The notes below the pieces were generated by a model that saw only the letters and a program-made list of their open reading frames with translations, ran no database searches and was not told the origin of the DNA. The position numbers and the translations under genes were made by a program. Below are positions 18,123 to 26,803 of a DNA stretch of 64,000 bases, piece after piece. The DNA is from Rathayibacter sp. Leaf185 (lineage in GTDB: Bacteria; Actinomycetota; Actinomycetes; Actinomycetales; Microbacteriaceae). The stretch covers positions 235,703 to 299,702 of the forward strand of contig NZ_LMPP01000009.1 in the NCBI RefSeq assembly GCF_001423885.1, in the 5' to 3' direction. Each line of letters opens with the position of its first letter. Within the stretch, counting starts at the first letter, position 1.

Positions 18123-18232
18123 GGGGAGGAGGCGCGGGGCGCCTCCTCCCCCGCGGTCGGCTTTTCGAGGGGGTGGGTTCTGCAGAGCGTGTTGCGTCGG
18201 GCTGGCGGGAATCGCTGGTACGCGATTCCCGC
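18123..18232 (+). repeat. Dispersed element R, copy B (complete)
   Basis: Hairpin 1 (18123-18151) has a perfect 13-bp stem with a three-base loop. The core carries CGGTCGGCTT and CTGCAGAGCG. Hairpin 2 (18205-18232) has an 11-bp stem containing GGGAATCGC...GCGATTCCC and loop TGGTAC. This copy is not behind a sense gene; it lies upstream of bmp on the opposite strand. Confidence 0.8.
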
Positions 18233-18310
18233 TCGCGGCCCTTCCCCTTGAGCGCCCCGACCCAGCACGCCGCCCCTTCAGGGCGAGCCGCCTCGGGGTC
18301 GCGGGGTGAG

Positions 18311-18390
18311 CTCCGCGCGCAGCGCGATCGGGAGCTGGACAGGTGCAGGGCTCCGCGCGCAGCGCGATCGGGAGCTGGAGTGGTGCAGGG
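18311..18390 (+). repeat. Tandem 40-bp repeat, two copies plus a partial third
   Basis: Units 18311-18350 and 18351-18390 differ at two positions. A third, degraded start (TTCCGCGCGGAGCG) follows at 18391. Each unit contains CTCCGCGCGCAGCGCGATC and GGGAGCTGGA. Together with element B and the manC terminator it fills the 491-bp gap 17994-18484. I see no gene in this gap; the bmp promoter should lie near its left end. Confidence 0.75.
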
Positions 18391-18437
18391 TTCCGCGCGG
18401 AGCGGTGATCCGCAGCGGTGCAAAGGGGGCCGGAACG

Positions 18438-18476
18438 GCGAAGCGCGGCACCTCCAAGAGGAGGGCCGCGCTTCGC
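18438..18476 (-). terminator. Terminator of manC
   Basis: GCGAAGCGCGGC pairs perfectly with GCCGCGCTTCGC (12 bp) starting 8 nt after the manC stop. There is an inner CCTC/GAGG extension and no U-tract. Confidence 0.7.
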
Positions 18477-18484
18477 AGGGTGGG

Positions 18485-19618
18485 CTACAGGACGTCGGTG
18501 CGGCCCGAGAGGCGGAGGGCGTCGACGACGCCCTTGACCTTCTGGGCGTTCTCGGTCGTGGTGACGAGGAGGGCGTCGGGGGTGTCGACGACGACGATGT
18601 CCTTCACTCCGATGAGCGCGATGAGGCGGTTGCCGCCGCTGACGACGATGCCGGTCGCGGAGTCGGCCAGGACACGGACGTCCTCGCCGAGGATCGCGAG
18701 GTCGGAGCGCAGACCGCTCGCGTGCAGCTTCGCGATGGACGCGAAGTCGCCCACGTCGTCCCACGAGAAGTGCCCGGGGATGACGGCGAGCTTGCCGGCC
18801 GCGGCCGCCGGCTCGGCGACCGAGTAGTCGATCGCGATCTTCTCGAGCCCCGGCCAGATGCGGTCGACCACCGCGCCGCGCTCGGGGGTGTCCCACGCCT
18901 CCGCGAGCTCGAGGAGGCCGGCGAGCAGCTGGGGCTTCGACCGGCCCAGCTCCTCGAGGAGGCGGTCGGCACGGGCGATGAACATGCCGGCGTTCCAGAG
19001 GTACTGACCGCTCGCCACGTACTCGCGCGCGGTGTCGGCGTCCGGCTTCTCGACGAAGGAGTCGACCGCGAGGGTGTGCGGGGCGCCCTCGATCCCGAGG
19101 TCCTCCCCCGTGCGGATGTAGCCGAACCCGACGGCGGGCTCGGTCGGCGTGATGCCGATGGTCGCGATGTAGCCGGCGTCGGCGGCGACGACCGCCTCCG
19201 CGACGGCGTCGTGGAAGAGGGGCTGTCCGCTGATGACGTGGTCGGCGGCGAAGGAGCCGATGATCACTCCCGGCTCGCGGCGCTCGAGGATCGCCGCGGC
19301 GAGCCCGATGGCGGCGGAGGAGTCGCGGGGCTCGCTCTCGAGGACGACGTTGAGGTCATCGAGGTGCTCGAGCTGCTCCTCGACGGCTGCGCGGTGCGCC
19401 CGGCCCGTGACGACCATGATGCGGTCCGCGCCCGAGATCGGCGCGAGGCGGTCCCAGGTGTCGCGGAGGAGGGTCTGGCCGGAGCCGGTCAGATCGTGCA
19501 GGAACTTCGGGGCATCGGCCCGGGAGAGCGGCCACAGCCTCGAGCCGATCCCACCGGCGGGGATCACGCTGTAGAAGCGGTCGAGCGGGGCGCGGCCATC
19601 GGTCTCAGGTGGTGTCAT
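18485..19618 (-). CDS. manC: Mannose-1-phosphate guanylyltransferase
   Basis: The 377-residue protein is a GDP-mannose pyrophosphorylase. It has the nucleotide-binding N-terminus PAGGIGSRLWPLSRADAPK, the FAADHVI metal region, FVEKPDADTAREYVASGQY and WNAGMFIARAD. It makes GDP-mannose from GTP and mannose 1-phosphate. ATG 19618 is preferred over an upstream in-frame start because TATCCT lies 6 nt before it (leaderless type). The divergent neighbour is a probable GDP-mannose-dependent glycosyltransferase, 88 bp away. Confidence 0.92.
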   Translation of the reverse strand: MTPPETDGRAPLDRFYSVIPAGGIGSRLWPLSRADAPKFLHDLTGSGQTLLRDTWDRLAPISGADRIMVVTGRAHRAAVEEQLEHLDDLNVVLESEPRDSSAAIGLAAAILERREPGVIIGSFAADHVISGQPLFHDAVAEAVVAADAGYIATIGITPTEPAVGFGYIRTGEDLGIEGAPHTLAVDSFVEKPDADTAREYVASGQYLWNAGMFIARADRLLEELGRSKPQLLAGLLELAEAWDTPERGAVVDRIWPGLEKIAIDYSVAEPAAAAGKLAVIPGHFSWDDVGDFASIAKLHASGLRSDLAILGEDVRVLADSATGIVVSGGNRLIALIGVKDIVVVDTPDALLVTTTENAQKVKGVVDALRLSGRTDVL

Positions 19619-19624
19619 GTCCGC

Positions 19625-19630
19625 AGGATA
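19625..19630 (-). promoter_or_regulatory. Leaderless-type -10 box of manC
   Basis: On the minus strand TATCCT is followed by 6 nt and ATG 19618. It is arranged back to back with the glycosyltransferase promoter at 19694. Confidence 0.6.
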
Positions 19631-19693
19631 CAAGGGCACCCGACCGCGACCGTCCGTTCACCCGGTCGCGCGCCGTCGTTCACACGCGGTGCG

Positions 19694-19699
19694 TAGCGT
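19694..19699 (+). promoter_or_regulatory. Leaderless-type -10 box of the glycosyltransferase gene
   Basis: TAGCGT is followed by 7 nt and GTG 19707. Confidence 0.55.
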
Positions 19700-19706
19700 C
19701 CGGGGG

Positions 19707-20831
19707 GTGAGAGTCGCGGTCGTCACCGAGAGCTTCCTTCCGTCGTTGAACGGAGTGACCACGAGCGTCCTGCGGGTGCTCGACGAGTTCGCGGTCCGCG
19801 GGATCGAGGCGCTGGTGGTGTGCCCCGCCGCGGGCGCGCCCTCCTCGTACGCGGGTCACCGCGTCGTGGAGCACCCCGCGATCGCCTACCGCGACTTCCC
19901 CGTGGGCATCCCGACGCTCGCCCTCACCCGCGAGCTCGCCGACTTCGCACCCGACGTCGTGCACATCGCCTCCCCCTTCTTACTGGGGGCACGCGCGATC
20001 GCCTCCGCGGGGCGCCTCGGAGTGCCGAGCGTCGCGATCTACCAGACCGACGTGGCGCGCTTCGCGGCCCGCTACGGCATCCGCGGCGCTCGCGCCCTCG
20101 CCTGGAAGGTGATCCGGCAGATCCACGCCGGCGCCGATCTGACGCTCGCCCCCTCGAGCAGCGCTCTCGACGACCTCGCTGCGGCCGGCATCGAGCGCAC
20201 CGCACTGTGGGGACGCGGGGTGCAGAGCGACCGCTTCCACCCGCGGATGCGTTCCTCTCCTTACGCTCTGGATCTTCGGGCGACTCTCGCCGAGGGCGAC
20301 GCGCTCGTCGGCTACATCGGGCGGGTCTCGCCCGAGAAGCGGGTCGAGCGCCTCTCCTGCCTGACCTCCCTCCCGGGAGCCGAGATCGTCGTCGGCGGCT
20401 ACGGCCCCTCCTCCGCCCGGGTCGCCTCGCGTCTCGGGCCGCAGGCGCGGATGCTCGGGCGGCTCGACGGCGAACGACTGCCCGCCACCTTCGCGGCGCT
20501 CGACGTCTTCGTGCACACCGGGACGGAGGAGACCTTCGGCCAGACAGTCCAGGAGGCGCAGGCCTCGGGCACGGCCGTCGTCGCCCCGCACGCCGGCGGG
20601 CCGACCGACCTCATCGAGCACGGCGTCGACGGGCTGCTCTACGCGCCCGAGAGCGACTCCGATCTGCGGAGGCAGGTGGAGCGGCTGATCCGCGATCCAG
20701 GGCTGCGCGCCCGACTCGGCGAGGCCGGCCGACGCCGCGTGCTGCACCGCACCTGGAGCGCGCTGACCGACGAACTGCTGCTGCACTACGAGACCGCCGG
20801 CGCCGCCGCCGCGGTGGCACCCCGCAGCTAA
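19707..20831 (+). CDS. Glycosyltransferase family 1/4, MgtA-like GDP-mannose-dependent mannosyltransferase
   Basis: The 374-residue GT-B enzyme begins VRVAVVTESFLPSLNGVTTS, the characteristic start of the actinobacterial MgtA/PimB-like alpha-mannosyltransferases. The C-terminal nucleotide-sugar domain has GYIGRVSPEKRVERL and the EX7E-like stretch TGTEETFGQTVQEAQASGTAVVAP. A cytoplasmic-face role in mannolipid or lipoglycan assembly is inferred from homology and from the divergent manC, which supplies GDP-mannose. GTG 19707 is chosen over an upstream in-frame start because that extension is antisense to the manC 5' end. Confidence 0.87.
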   Translation: MRVAVVTESFLPSLNGVTTSVLRVLDEFAVRGIEALVVCPAAGAPSSYAGHRVVEHPAIAYRDFPVGIPTLALTRELADFAPDVVHIASPFLLGARAIASAGRLGVPSVAIYQTDVARFAARYGIRGARALAWKVIRQIHAGADLTLAPSSSALDDLAAAGIERTALWGRGVQSDRFHPRMRSSPYALDLRATLAEGDALVGYIGRVSPEKRVERLSCLTSLPGAEIVVGGYGPSSARVASRLGPQARMLGRLDGERLPATFAALDVFVHTGTEETFGQTVQEAQASGTAVVAPHAGGPTDLIEHGVDGLLYAPESDSDLRRQVERLIRDPGLRARLGEAGRRRVLHRTWSALTDELLLHYETAGAAAAVAPRS

Positions 20832-20866
20832 GGCTCGCCTAAGCCGCGGATGTCTGTGGCGGCGCT

Positions 20867-20872
20867 TAGAAT
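20867..20872 (+). promoter_or_regulatory. Possible -10 box of the sdh operon
   Basis: TAGAAT occurs about 100 nt before sdhC. No convincing -35 hexamer is visible at the expected distance. Confidence 0.35.
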
Positions 20873-20969
20873 TCGATGGCGAGTTTCTCGTCGCTCCCCC
20901 GCCCCGCCCGCGCCCACGAGACGCGGATCAGGTCAGGCCGATGGAGTCCACAACCAGGGAGGGTTGTCC

Positions 20970-21404
20970 GTGTCAGTTCCAGCTGCTCAGACCCTCGCAC
21001 CTCGGAAGCAGGGGAAGATCCGGCGACCTGCCGGAACCCTCTACCGCGGTCGCGAAGGCATGTGGTCGTGGGTGCTCCACCGCATCACCGGTGTCGCCAT
21101 CTTCTTCTTCCTCCTCGTGCACGTCCTCGACTCGGCTCTCATCGCCGTGAGCCCCGAGGCGTACAACGCGGTCATCGGCACGTACAAGAACCCGATCATG
21201 GGCCTCGGCGAGACGGGTCTGGTCGGAGCGATCGCGTTCCACGCCCTGAACGGCCTGCGGATCATCCTGGTCGACTTCTGGAGCTGGGCGACCCGCAACC
21301 AGCGCGTGCTCTTCTGGGTCGTCATCGGCCTGTGGGTCGTGCTCATGCTCGGCTTCGCACCCCGTCACCTGATCAACGTCTTCAGTGAGGGAGGTGCCCA
21401 TTGA
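20970..21404 (+). CDS. sdhC: Succinate dehydrogenase cytochrome b556 subunit
   Basis: The 144-residue membrane anchor has three hydrophobic segments. It shows the SdhC pattern RPAGTLYRGREGMWSWVLHRITGV, with the quinone-site HR, and HVLDSALIAV/FHALNGLRI as candidate haem ligand regions. GTG 20970 follows an AGGGAGGG ribosome-binding site. The stop overlaps the sdhD TTG start in TTGA (21401-21404). It anchors complex II in the membrane together with SdhD. Confidence 0.92.
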   Translation: MSVPAAQTLAPRKQGKIRRPAGTLYRGREGMWSWVLHRITGVAIFFFLLVHVLDSALIAVSPEAYNAVIGTYKNPIMGLGETGLVGAIAFHALNGLRIILVDFWSWATRNQRVLFWVVIGLWVVLMLGFAPRHLINVFSEGGAH

Positions 21405-21844
21405 GCACCGTCGCCGCTCCGCGGACTCCGCACACTCCCACCCGCTCCTCCGGGTCCAACTGGGAGAAGTGGGGCTGGATCTACATGCGCGCCTCCGGCG
21501 TCGTGCTGATCGTCCTGATCTTCGGGCACCTGATCTTCAACCTGCTCCTCGGCGACGGCATCAAGGCCATCGACTTCGGGTTCGTCGGCGGCAAGCTCGC
21601 CAACCCGTTCTGGCAGTGGTGGGACGTCCTCATGCTGTGGCTCGCGCTGATCCACGGCGGCAACGGCATGCGCACGCTGGTCAACGACTACGCGACCTCG
21701 CCTCTCCTGGCCCGCGCTTTCAAGGGCGGCATCCTCGTCGCGGTCGTGTCGCTGATCGCCCTGGGCACCTGGGTCGTCTTCGCGTTCGACCCGTGCCCCG
21801 CGGGCGCCGATCCGGCACTCCTGGCGTCGTTCTGCTCGGCCTGA
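21401..21844 (+). CDS. sdhD: Succinate dehydrogenase hydrophobic membrane anchor subunit
   Basis: The 147-residue protein has three membrane spans ([55 protein letters not shown]). The histidines in the first two are possible haem or quinone ligands. Initiation is at TTG 21401, coupled to sdhC by a four-base overlap and with AGTGAGGGAGG upstream. Confidence 0.9.
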   Translation: MSTVAAPRTPHTPTRSSGSNWEKWGWIYMRASGVVLIVLIFGHLIFNLLLGDGIKAIDFGFVGGKLANPFWQWWDVLMLWLALIHGGNGMRTLVNDYATSPLLARAFKGGILVAVVSLIALGTWVVFAFDPCPAGADPALLASFCSA

Positions 21845-21908
21845 TCACTCCGAGCACCGCCACTCCCGTCCTCGTCCCTCCCTTCCCGCACATCGGAGCA
21901 TCTCCCCA

Positions 21909-23744
21909 GTGAGCACACCAGGCCACACCCACGGCGGTTCAGACCAGAGCGCCTTCACCCAGACCGTCGGACCCGACGGCGTCCATTACCACCAGTTCGA
22001 CGTGGTGATCGTCGGAGCCGGCGGTGCCGGGATGCGGGCGGCCATCGAGGCCGGTCCGAAGGCGAAGACCGCCGTGATCTCGAAGCTCTACCCGACGCGC
22101 TCCCACACGGGAGCGGCGCAGGGCGGCATGGCCGCCGCCCTCGCCAACGTCGAGGAGGACAGCTGGGAGTGGCACACCTTCGACACCGTCAAGGGCGGCG
22201 ACTACCTCGTCGACCAGGACGCGGCCGAGATCCTCGCGAAGGAGGCCATCGACGCGGTCATCGACCTCGAGAACATGGGCCTGCCCTTCAACCGCACCGA
22301 GGACGGCAAGATCGACCAGCGCCGCTTCGGCGGCCACACCCGTGACCACGGCAAGGCGCCGGTCCGCCGTGCCTGCTACGCGGCCGACCGCACGGGCCAC
22401 ATGATCCTGCAGACGCTGTTCCAGAACTGCGTCCGCCTCGGCATCAACTTCTACAACGAGTTCTACGTGCTCGACCTCGTGATGACCGAGGTCGACGGGG
22501 TGAAGAAGCCGTCGGGAGTCGTCGCCTACGAGCTCGCGACCGGTGAGCTGCACGTGTTCCAGGCGAAGGCGATCATCTTCGCGACCGGCGGCTTCGGCAA
22601 GATCTACAAGACGACGTCGAACGCGCACACCCTCACGGGCGACGGCGTCGGCATCATCTGGCGCAAGGGCCTCCCGCTCGAGGACATGGAGTTCTTCCAG
22701 TTCCACCCGACCGGGCTCGCGGGGCTCGGCATCCTCCTCACGGAGGGAGCGCGAGGCGAGGGAGCGATCCTGCGCAACGCCTCCGGTGAGCGCTTCATGG
22801 AGCGCTACGCGCCCACCATCAAGGACCTCGCACCGCGCGACATCGTCGCCCGTTGCATGGTGCAGGAGGTGGCGGAGGGGCGCGGCGCAGGGCCGCACAA
22901 GGACTACGTGCTGCTCGACTGCACGCACCTCGGCGCCGAAGTGCTCGAGACGAAGCTCCCGGACATCACCGAGTTCGCGCGCACCTACCTCGGGGTCGAC
23001 CCGGTCGTGGAGCCGGTGCCGGTCATGCCGACCGCGCACTACGCCATGGGCGGCATCCCGACGAACGTGAAGGCCGAGGTCCTCTCGGACAACACGACGG
23101 TCGTCCCCGGCCTCTACGCGGCCGGCGAGTGCGCCTGCGTCTCGGTGCACGGCTCGAACCGTCTGGGCACGAACTCGCTCCTCGACATCAACGTCTTCGG
23201 GAAGCGCAGCGGCAACAACGCCGCCGACTACTCGCAGACCGTCGACTTCACTCCCCTGCCCGCCGATCCGGCCGGCGCGATCCGCGAGATGCTGACGTCG
23301 CTCCGCGCAGCGACCGGCACCGAGCGGATCGCCTCGATCCGCAAGGAGCTGCAGGACGAGATGGACAAGAACGCGCAGGTGTTCCGCACCGACGAGTCGC
23401 TGAAGTCGGTCACCGACACGATCCAGCGCCTCCGCGACCGGTTCCGCAACATCTCGGTGCAGGACAAGGGCAAGCGCTTCAACACCGACCTCCTCGAGGC
23501 CGTCGAGCTGGGCTTCCTGCTCGATCTCGCCGAGGTCGTCGTCTACTCCGCTCGCAACCGCAAGGAGAGCCGTGGCGGTCACATGCGCGACGACTTCCCC
23601 AAGCGCGACGACGAGGGCTACATGCAGCACACGATGGCGTACCTCTCCGGTGACGCCCACTCCTCCGACGCGGGAGACCACATCCGCCTCGACTGGAAGC
23701 CCGTCGTGATCACCCGGTACCAGCCGATGGAGAGGAAGTACTAG
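21909..23744 (+). CDS. sdhA: Succinate dehydrogenase flavoprotein subunit
   Basis: The 611-residue protein has FAD motif [17 protein letters not shown], the covalent flavin histidine region [14 protein letters not shown] and the active-site segments [18 protein letters not shown] and [13 protein letters not shown]. The C-terminus has the usual [20 protein letters not shown]. It oxidises succinate to fumarate in the TCA cycle. GTG 21909 is 64 bp after sdhD and the next gene follows after 2 bp. Confidence 0.95.
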   Translation: MSTPGHTHGGSDQSAFTQTVGPDGVHYHQFDVVIVGAGGAGMRAAIEAGPKAKTAVISKLYPTRSHTGAAQGGMAAALANVEEDSWEWHTFDTVKGGDYLVDQDAAEILAKEAIDAVIDLENMGLPFNRTEDGKIDQRRFGGHTRDHGKAPVRRACYAADRTGHMILQTLFQNCVRLGINFYNEFYVLDLVMTEVDGVKKPSGVVAYELATGELHVFQAKAIIFATGGFGKIYKTTSNAHTLTGDGVGIIWRKGLPLEDMEFFQFHPTGLAGLGILLTEGARGEGAILRNASGERFMERYAPTIKDLAPRDIVARCMVQEVAEGRGAGPHKDYVLLDCTHLGAEVLETKLPDITEFARTYLGVDPVVEPVPVMPTAHYAMGGIPTNVKAEVLSDNTTVVPGLYAAGECACVSVHGSNRLGTNSLLDINVFGKRSGNNAADYSQTVDFTPLPADPAGAIREMLTSLRAATGTERIASIRKELQDEMDKNAQVFRTDESLKSVTDTIQRLRDRFRNISVQDKGKRFNTDLLEAVELGFLLDLAEVVVYSARNRKESRGGHMRDDFPKRDDEGYMQHTMAYLSGDAHSSDAGDHIRLDWKPVVITRYQPMERKY

Positions 23745-23746
23745 CC

Positions 23747-24508
23747 ATGTCGACCGCTACCCTCGAGCAGCCCCCCGCAGCCCCCGCGGCACCGGAGGCG
23801 TTCACCGTCACGTTCATCATCCGCCGCTTCGACCCCGAGGTCGACGCCGAGCCGCGCTGGCAGGACTTCGACGTCGAGATGTTCTCGACCGATCGCGTCC
23901 TCGACGCGCTGCACCGCATCAAGTGGGACCAGGACGGGTCGCTGACCTTCCGCCGCTCGTGCGCGCACGGCATCTGCGGCTCCGACGCGATGCGGATCAA
24001 CGGCCGCAACCGCCTGGCCTGCAAGACGCTGATCAAGGATCTCGACATCTCACAGCCGATCTACATCGAGGCGATCAAGGGCCTGCCGCTCGAGAAGGAC
24101 CTCGTCGTCGACATGGAGCCGTTCTTCGCGTCGTTCCGCGAGGTGCAGCCGTTCCTGATCGCCAACACGCCGGCCCCCAAGGGCAAGGAGCGAGTGCAGT
24201 CGGTCGCCGACCGCGCCCGCTTCGACGACACCACCAAGTGCATCCTCTGCGCCGCATGCACCTCGTCGTGCCCGGTGTTCTGGACCGACGGGCAGTACTT
24301 CGGCCCCGCCGCGATCGTCAATGCGCACCGCTTCATCTTCGACTCGCGCGACGATGCGGGCGGAGCACGCCTCGACATCCTCAACGACAAGGAGGGCGTG
24401 TGGCGCTGCCGCACGACCTTCAACTGCACGGAGGCGTGCCCGCGCGGCATCCAGATCACGCAGGCGATCGCCGAGGTGAAGCAGGCCGTCATCCGCGGCC
24501 ACGCCTGA
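23747..24508 (+). CDS. sdhB: Succinate dehydrogenase iron-sulfur subunit
   Basis: The 253-residue protein carries a plant-type [2Fe-2S] domain (RRSCAHGICGSDAM with a later NRLAC) and two cysteine clusters CILCAACTSSCPVFW and FNCTEACPRGI for the [4Fe-4S] and [3Fe-4S] centres. It passes electrons from SdhA to quinone at SdhCD. It is the last gene of the operon and is followed by a very strong hairpin at 24516. Confidence 0.95.
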   Translation: MSTATLEQPPAAPAAPEAFTVTFIIRRFDPEVDAEPRWQDFDVEMFSTDRVLDALHRIKWDQDGSLTFRRSCAHGICGSDAMRINGRNRLACKTLIKDLDISQPIYIEAIKGLPLEKDLVVDMEPFFASFREVQPFLIANTPAPKGKERVQSVADRARFDDTTKCILCAACTSSCPVFWTDGQYFGPAAIVNAHRFIFDSRDDAGGARLDILNDKEGVWRCRTTFNCTEACPRGIQITQAIAEVKQAVIRGHA

Positions 24509-24515
24509 CCCCTCC

Positions 24516-24583
24516 TGCACGGTGGAAGCCGCCGTGCGCGCTCGATCCCCGGATCCGGCGTGCACGGCGGCTTCCATCGTGCA
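24516..24583 (+). terminator. Long hairpin after sdhB, copy 1 of a palindromic repeat
   Basis: A 22-bp stem with a single G-T pair (arms 24516-24537 and 24562-24583) encloses a 24-nt loop that is itself palindromic around CCGGATCCGG. It starts 7 nt after the sdhB stop. The loop and inner arm resemble the hairpin at 25485-25550, although the outer stems differ. Confidence 0.75.
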
Positions 24584-24676
24584 CGCCCTCTCCTCCACAG
24601 GTGGTGGTCGGCCTCCGTTGTGCACGGATGCATCCGGTGGCCGTCTGACGAGCACGCGGCCCGCCACACTCGCTGC

Positions 24677-25480
24677 GTGCTCACCGGAATCCTCCACCTC
24701 TCACGACTCCGTGCTCTCGGAGTCGATCACCGTGCTGCCGTAGAGCGCGGCACGCTGACGCGTCTCCGGCCCGGTTGGTTCGCTGCCGCCGATGCGAGCG
24801 ACGACCAGGTGCAGGCCGTTCTCCAGGCGGGATTCGTCTCCTGCCTCTCGTACTTCGGCACCCGCGGCGCATACCGGTCCGAGGGCCGGCAGCTGCATCT
24901 CGGCGTCGCCGGCTCGGACCGAGCGCGCTCTCCGCTACCTGACGTGGTGCTGCACTGGAGCCGTCGAGCGCCGATGTCGAAGGGGCCCGCCGTCGAGGCG
25001 TCGGCCGAGCGAGCACTCGAACACCTGCTCCTCTGCCAGCCGCCGGACGAGGCCGTCGCTGTGGTCGACTCCGCTCTGCACCTCGGGATCATCGGTCCCG
25101 GGCTGCTCGCCAGTACTCTCGCCCTGCTCCCCGCGCGCCTTCAGCCCTTGCTGCCCGCGTTCGACGTCCGGGCGGAATCCGGTCTCGAATCGCTGACCCG
25201 CTTCCGGCTCCTCGCCTGCGGCATCGTCTGCCGACCGCAGGTCGCGATTCCGGGGGTGGGGCGGGTCGACCTGCTGATCGACGAGTGGTTGATCATCGAG
25301 CTCGACGGCAGGCAGTGGCATGGGACAGCTGATGCGTTCACGAGCGATCGGCGCCGCGACGCCGCGGCCGTCCTCCGCGGGTACACCGTGCTCCGATTCG
25401 GCTACTCGGATGTCGTCCGCGCCTGGAGCCGGACGACATCCACGATCCTGGCGACTCTCGCGCGAGGCCGCACTCGCTGA
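24677..25480 (+). CDS. DUF559-type endonuclease-like domain protein
   Basis: This 267-residue protein has an N-terminal region ILHLSRLRALGVDHRAAVERGTLTRLRPG, resembling AbiEi-type winged helices. A C-terminal VSR/DUF559-like nuclease fold follows: VGRVDLLIDEWLIIELDGR, then DRRRDAAAVLRGYTVLRFGY. D and E residues in DLLIDEW and IELDG fit the PD-(D/E)XK pattern. The function is unknown; such proteins are common singletons in Microbacteriaceae. GTG 24677 is chosen because the upstream in-frame extension runs into the sdhB hairpin. The gene stands alone between two related long hairpins, suggesting independent expression or insertion. Confidence 0.75.
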   Translation: MLTGILHLSRLRALGVDHRAAVERGTLTRLRPGWFAAADASDDQVQAVLQAGFVSCLSYFGTRGAYRSEGRQLHLGVAGSDRARSPLPDVVLHWSRRAPMSKGPAVEASAERALEHLLLCQPPDEAVAVVDSALHLGIIGPGLLASTLALLPARLQPLLPAFDVRAESGLESLTRFRLLACGIVCRPQVAIPGVGRVDLLIDEWLIIELDGRQWHGTADAFTSDRRRDAAAVLRGYTVLRFGYSDVVRAWSRTTSTILATLARGRTR

Positions 25481-25484
25481 CTCT

Positions 25485-25550
25485 GCACGCTCGATGTCGT
25501 CATGCACGCGCGATCCACCGATCGGGCGTGCACGGAGACGTCGAGCGTGT
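25485..25550 (+). terminator. Long hairpin after the DUF559 gene, copy 2 of the palindromic repeat
   Basis: Outer arms GCACGCTCGATGTC and GACGTCGAGCGTGT pair with two G-T wobbles, and an inner TGCACGC/GCGTGCA stem lies within. The central stretch with CGATCC and GGGCGTGCACGG matches the loop region of the hairpin at 24516-24583. It begins 4 nt after the stop at 25480. Confidence 0.7.
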
Positions 25551-25560
25551 ACCGGCGCCC

Positions 25561-25566
25561 TACGCT
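25561..25566 (+). promoter_or_regulatory. Leaderless-type -10 box of the YihY gene
   Basis: TACGCT is followed by 6 nt and ATG 25573. It begins only 11 nt beyond the preceding hairpin. Confidence 0.6.
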
Positions 25567-25572
25567 GGACGC

Positions 25573-26658
25573 ATGACGGAGGCGGCGACCGAGACCCCGC
25601 GCGGCATCCCGGCGCTGGTCGAGCGGTTCATGCGCACCCGACCGATGCGGGTGTTCCTGCACTACTCCGAGACGGGTGGGCCGCTGTTCGCCTCGGGGCT
25701 CGCATTCCAGGCGCTGTTCGCCGTCTTCGCCGCGCTGTTCGTCTTCTTCGCCGTCTTCGGATTCGCTGTGCGCGACAACGCGGTGCTCCGCGACTCCCTT
25801 CTCGATCTCGTCACCCGCTCGGTGCCCGGCCTCATCGGCGGGAAGAACGCGCTGGTCTCGATCGACACACTGCTCGACTCGTCGATCCTCGGCTGGACCG
25901 GCGTCATCGCCGCCGCCGGTCTGCTCTGGACGGCCCTCAACTTCCTCGGGAGCCTGCGCCAGGCGGTGCGGATCCTGTTCACGCTCCCCGGCCCGACCAC
26001 CCTCTTCGTACTGCTCAAGCTCAAGGACGCCGGGCTCGCCCTCGTCTTCGGCGCGGTGCTCCTCGTCTCGGCGGCGCTGTCGGTGTTCTCGACGTCCTTC
26101 CTCGACGTGGCGTTCGAGTTCCTCGGCATCGGGAGCGACTCGATGCTCGGCAAGGTGGCCGGAACCGCGATCGGCCTCGTGATCATGCTCGCGCTCGACA
26201 CGGCGACGCTCGCGGGCTCCTTCCGCATCCTCTCGGGGATTCCCATTCCGTGGAAGAACCTCTGGGTCGGCGCGGTGATGGGCGGAGTCGCTCTCGGCGC
26301 CCTGAAGGTCCTCGGGACCCAGCTGCTGGGCGGCGCCTCCCGGAACCCGCTACTCGCCTCCTTCGCCGTGCTGATCGGTCTGCTGATCTGGTTCAACCTC
26401 GTCTGCCAGGTCGTGCTGATCGCCGCGTCGTGGATCTCGGTGGGCATGAGCGACGCGGGCATCTCGACGCGCAAGCTGACCCCTGAGGAGCGGGAGCGCG
26501 AGCAGCAGGAGCAGCTGCGATCGGCCCGCCGCACACTGGCCGAGGCCGAGCGCGAGCGGCTGCGGACGGCGCTGCCGGACGCCTCGCTGCTCAAGCGCCG
26601 CCGCCTCGAGCGGCAACTCGCGAAGCTCGAGGAGGAGCTCGACGAGCTCGCCGTGTAG
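25573..26658 (+). CDS. YihY/virulence factor BrkB family membrane protein
   Basis: The 361-residue protein has about six hydrophobic segments and the YihY opening FLHYSETGGPLFASGLAFQALFA, with the later ISVGMSDAGIS. The C-terminal 75 residues are strongly charged and predicted helical (PEEREREQQEQLRSARR and ELDELAV), probably cytoplasmic. The molecular role is not settled; older RNase BN annotations of this family are not supported by its membrane topology. ATG 25573 fits the leaderless promoter. Confidence 0.85.
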   Translation: MTEAATETPRGIPALVERFMRTRPMRVFLHYSETGGPLFASGLAFQALFAVFAALFVFFAVFGFAVRDNAVLRDSLLDLVTRSVPGLIGGKNALVSIDTLLDSSILGWTGVIAAAGLLWTALNFLGSLRQAVRILFTLPGPTTLFVLLKLKDAGLALVFGAVLLVSAALSVFSTSFLDVAFEFLGIGSDSMLGKVAGTAIGLVIMLALDTATLAGSFRILSGIPIPWKNLWVGAVMGGVALGALKVLGTQLLGGASRNPLLASFAVLIGLLIWFNLVCQVVLIAASWISVGMSDAGISTRKLTPEEREREQQEQLRSARRTLAEAERERLRTALPDASLLKRRRLERQLAKLEEELDELAV

Positions 26659-26698
26659 GGCTGCTCACCACGACGTCTGTCGAACATGTCCGTTTCTG

Positions 26699-26727
26699 TT
26701 GACATCCCACATGAACGGGTCTAGAAA
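26699..26727 (+). promoter_or_regulatory. Sigma-70 type promoter of the fructose operon
   Basis: TTGACA (26699-26704), 17-bp spacing and TAGAAA (26722-26727) lie 76 nt before fruR. Flanking AACATGTCCGTTTC and ACATGAACGGGTC stretches could be regulator half-sites. Confidence 0.6.
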
Positions 26728-26803
26728 GATGTAAACGCAGATTCGAGGTCGGCAACGACACCGCGGGTCGCGAGCATCATCACGGCGAGACGACGGAGTC
26801 CAC

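Noticed and set aside
15435..18251. 938-codon open frame on the + strand
   Set aside because: It is antisense to the transporter ATPase and BMP genes, has low-complexity Arg/Asp/Leu/Val composition and matches no family; typical of GC-rich shadow frames.
24591..24660. Third copy of the sdhB/DUF559 palindrome
   Set aside because: GTGCACGGATGCATCCGG resembles the centre, but no long outer stem can be formed.
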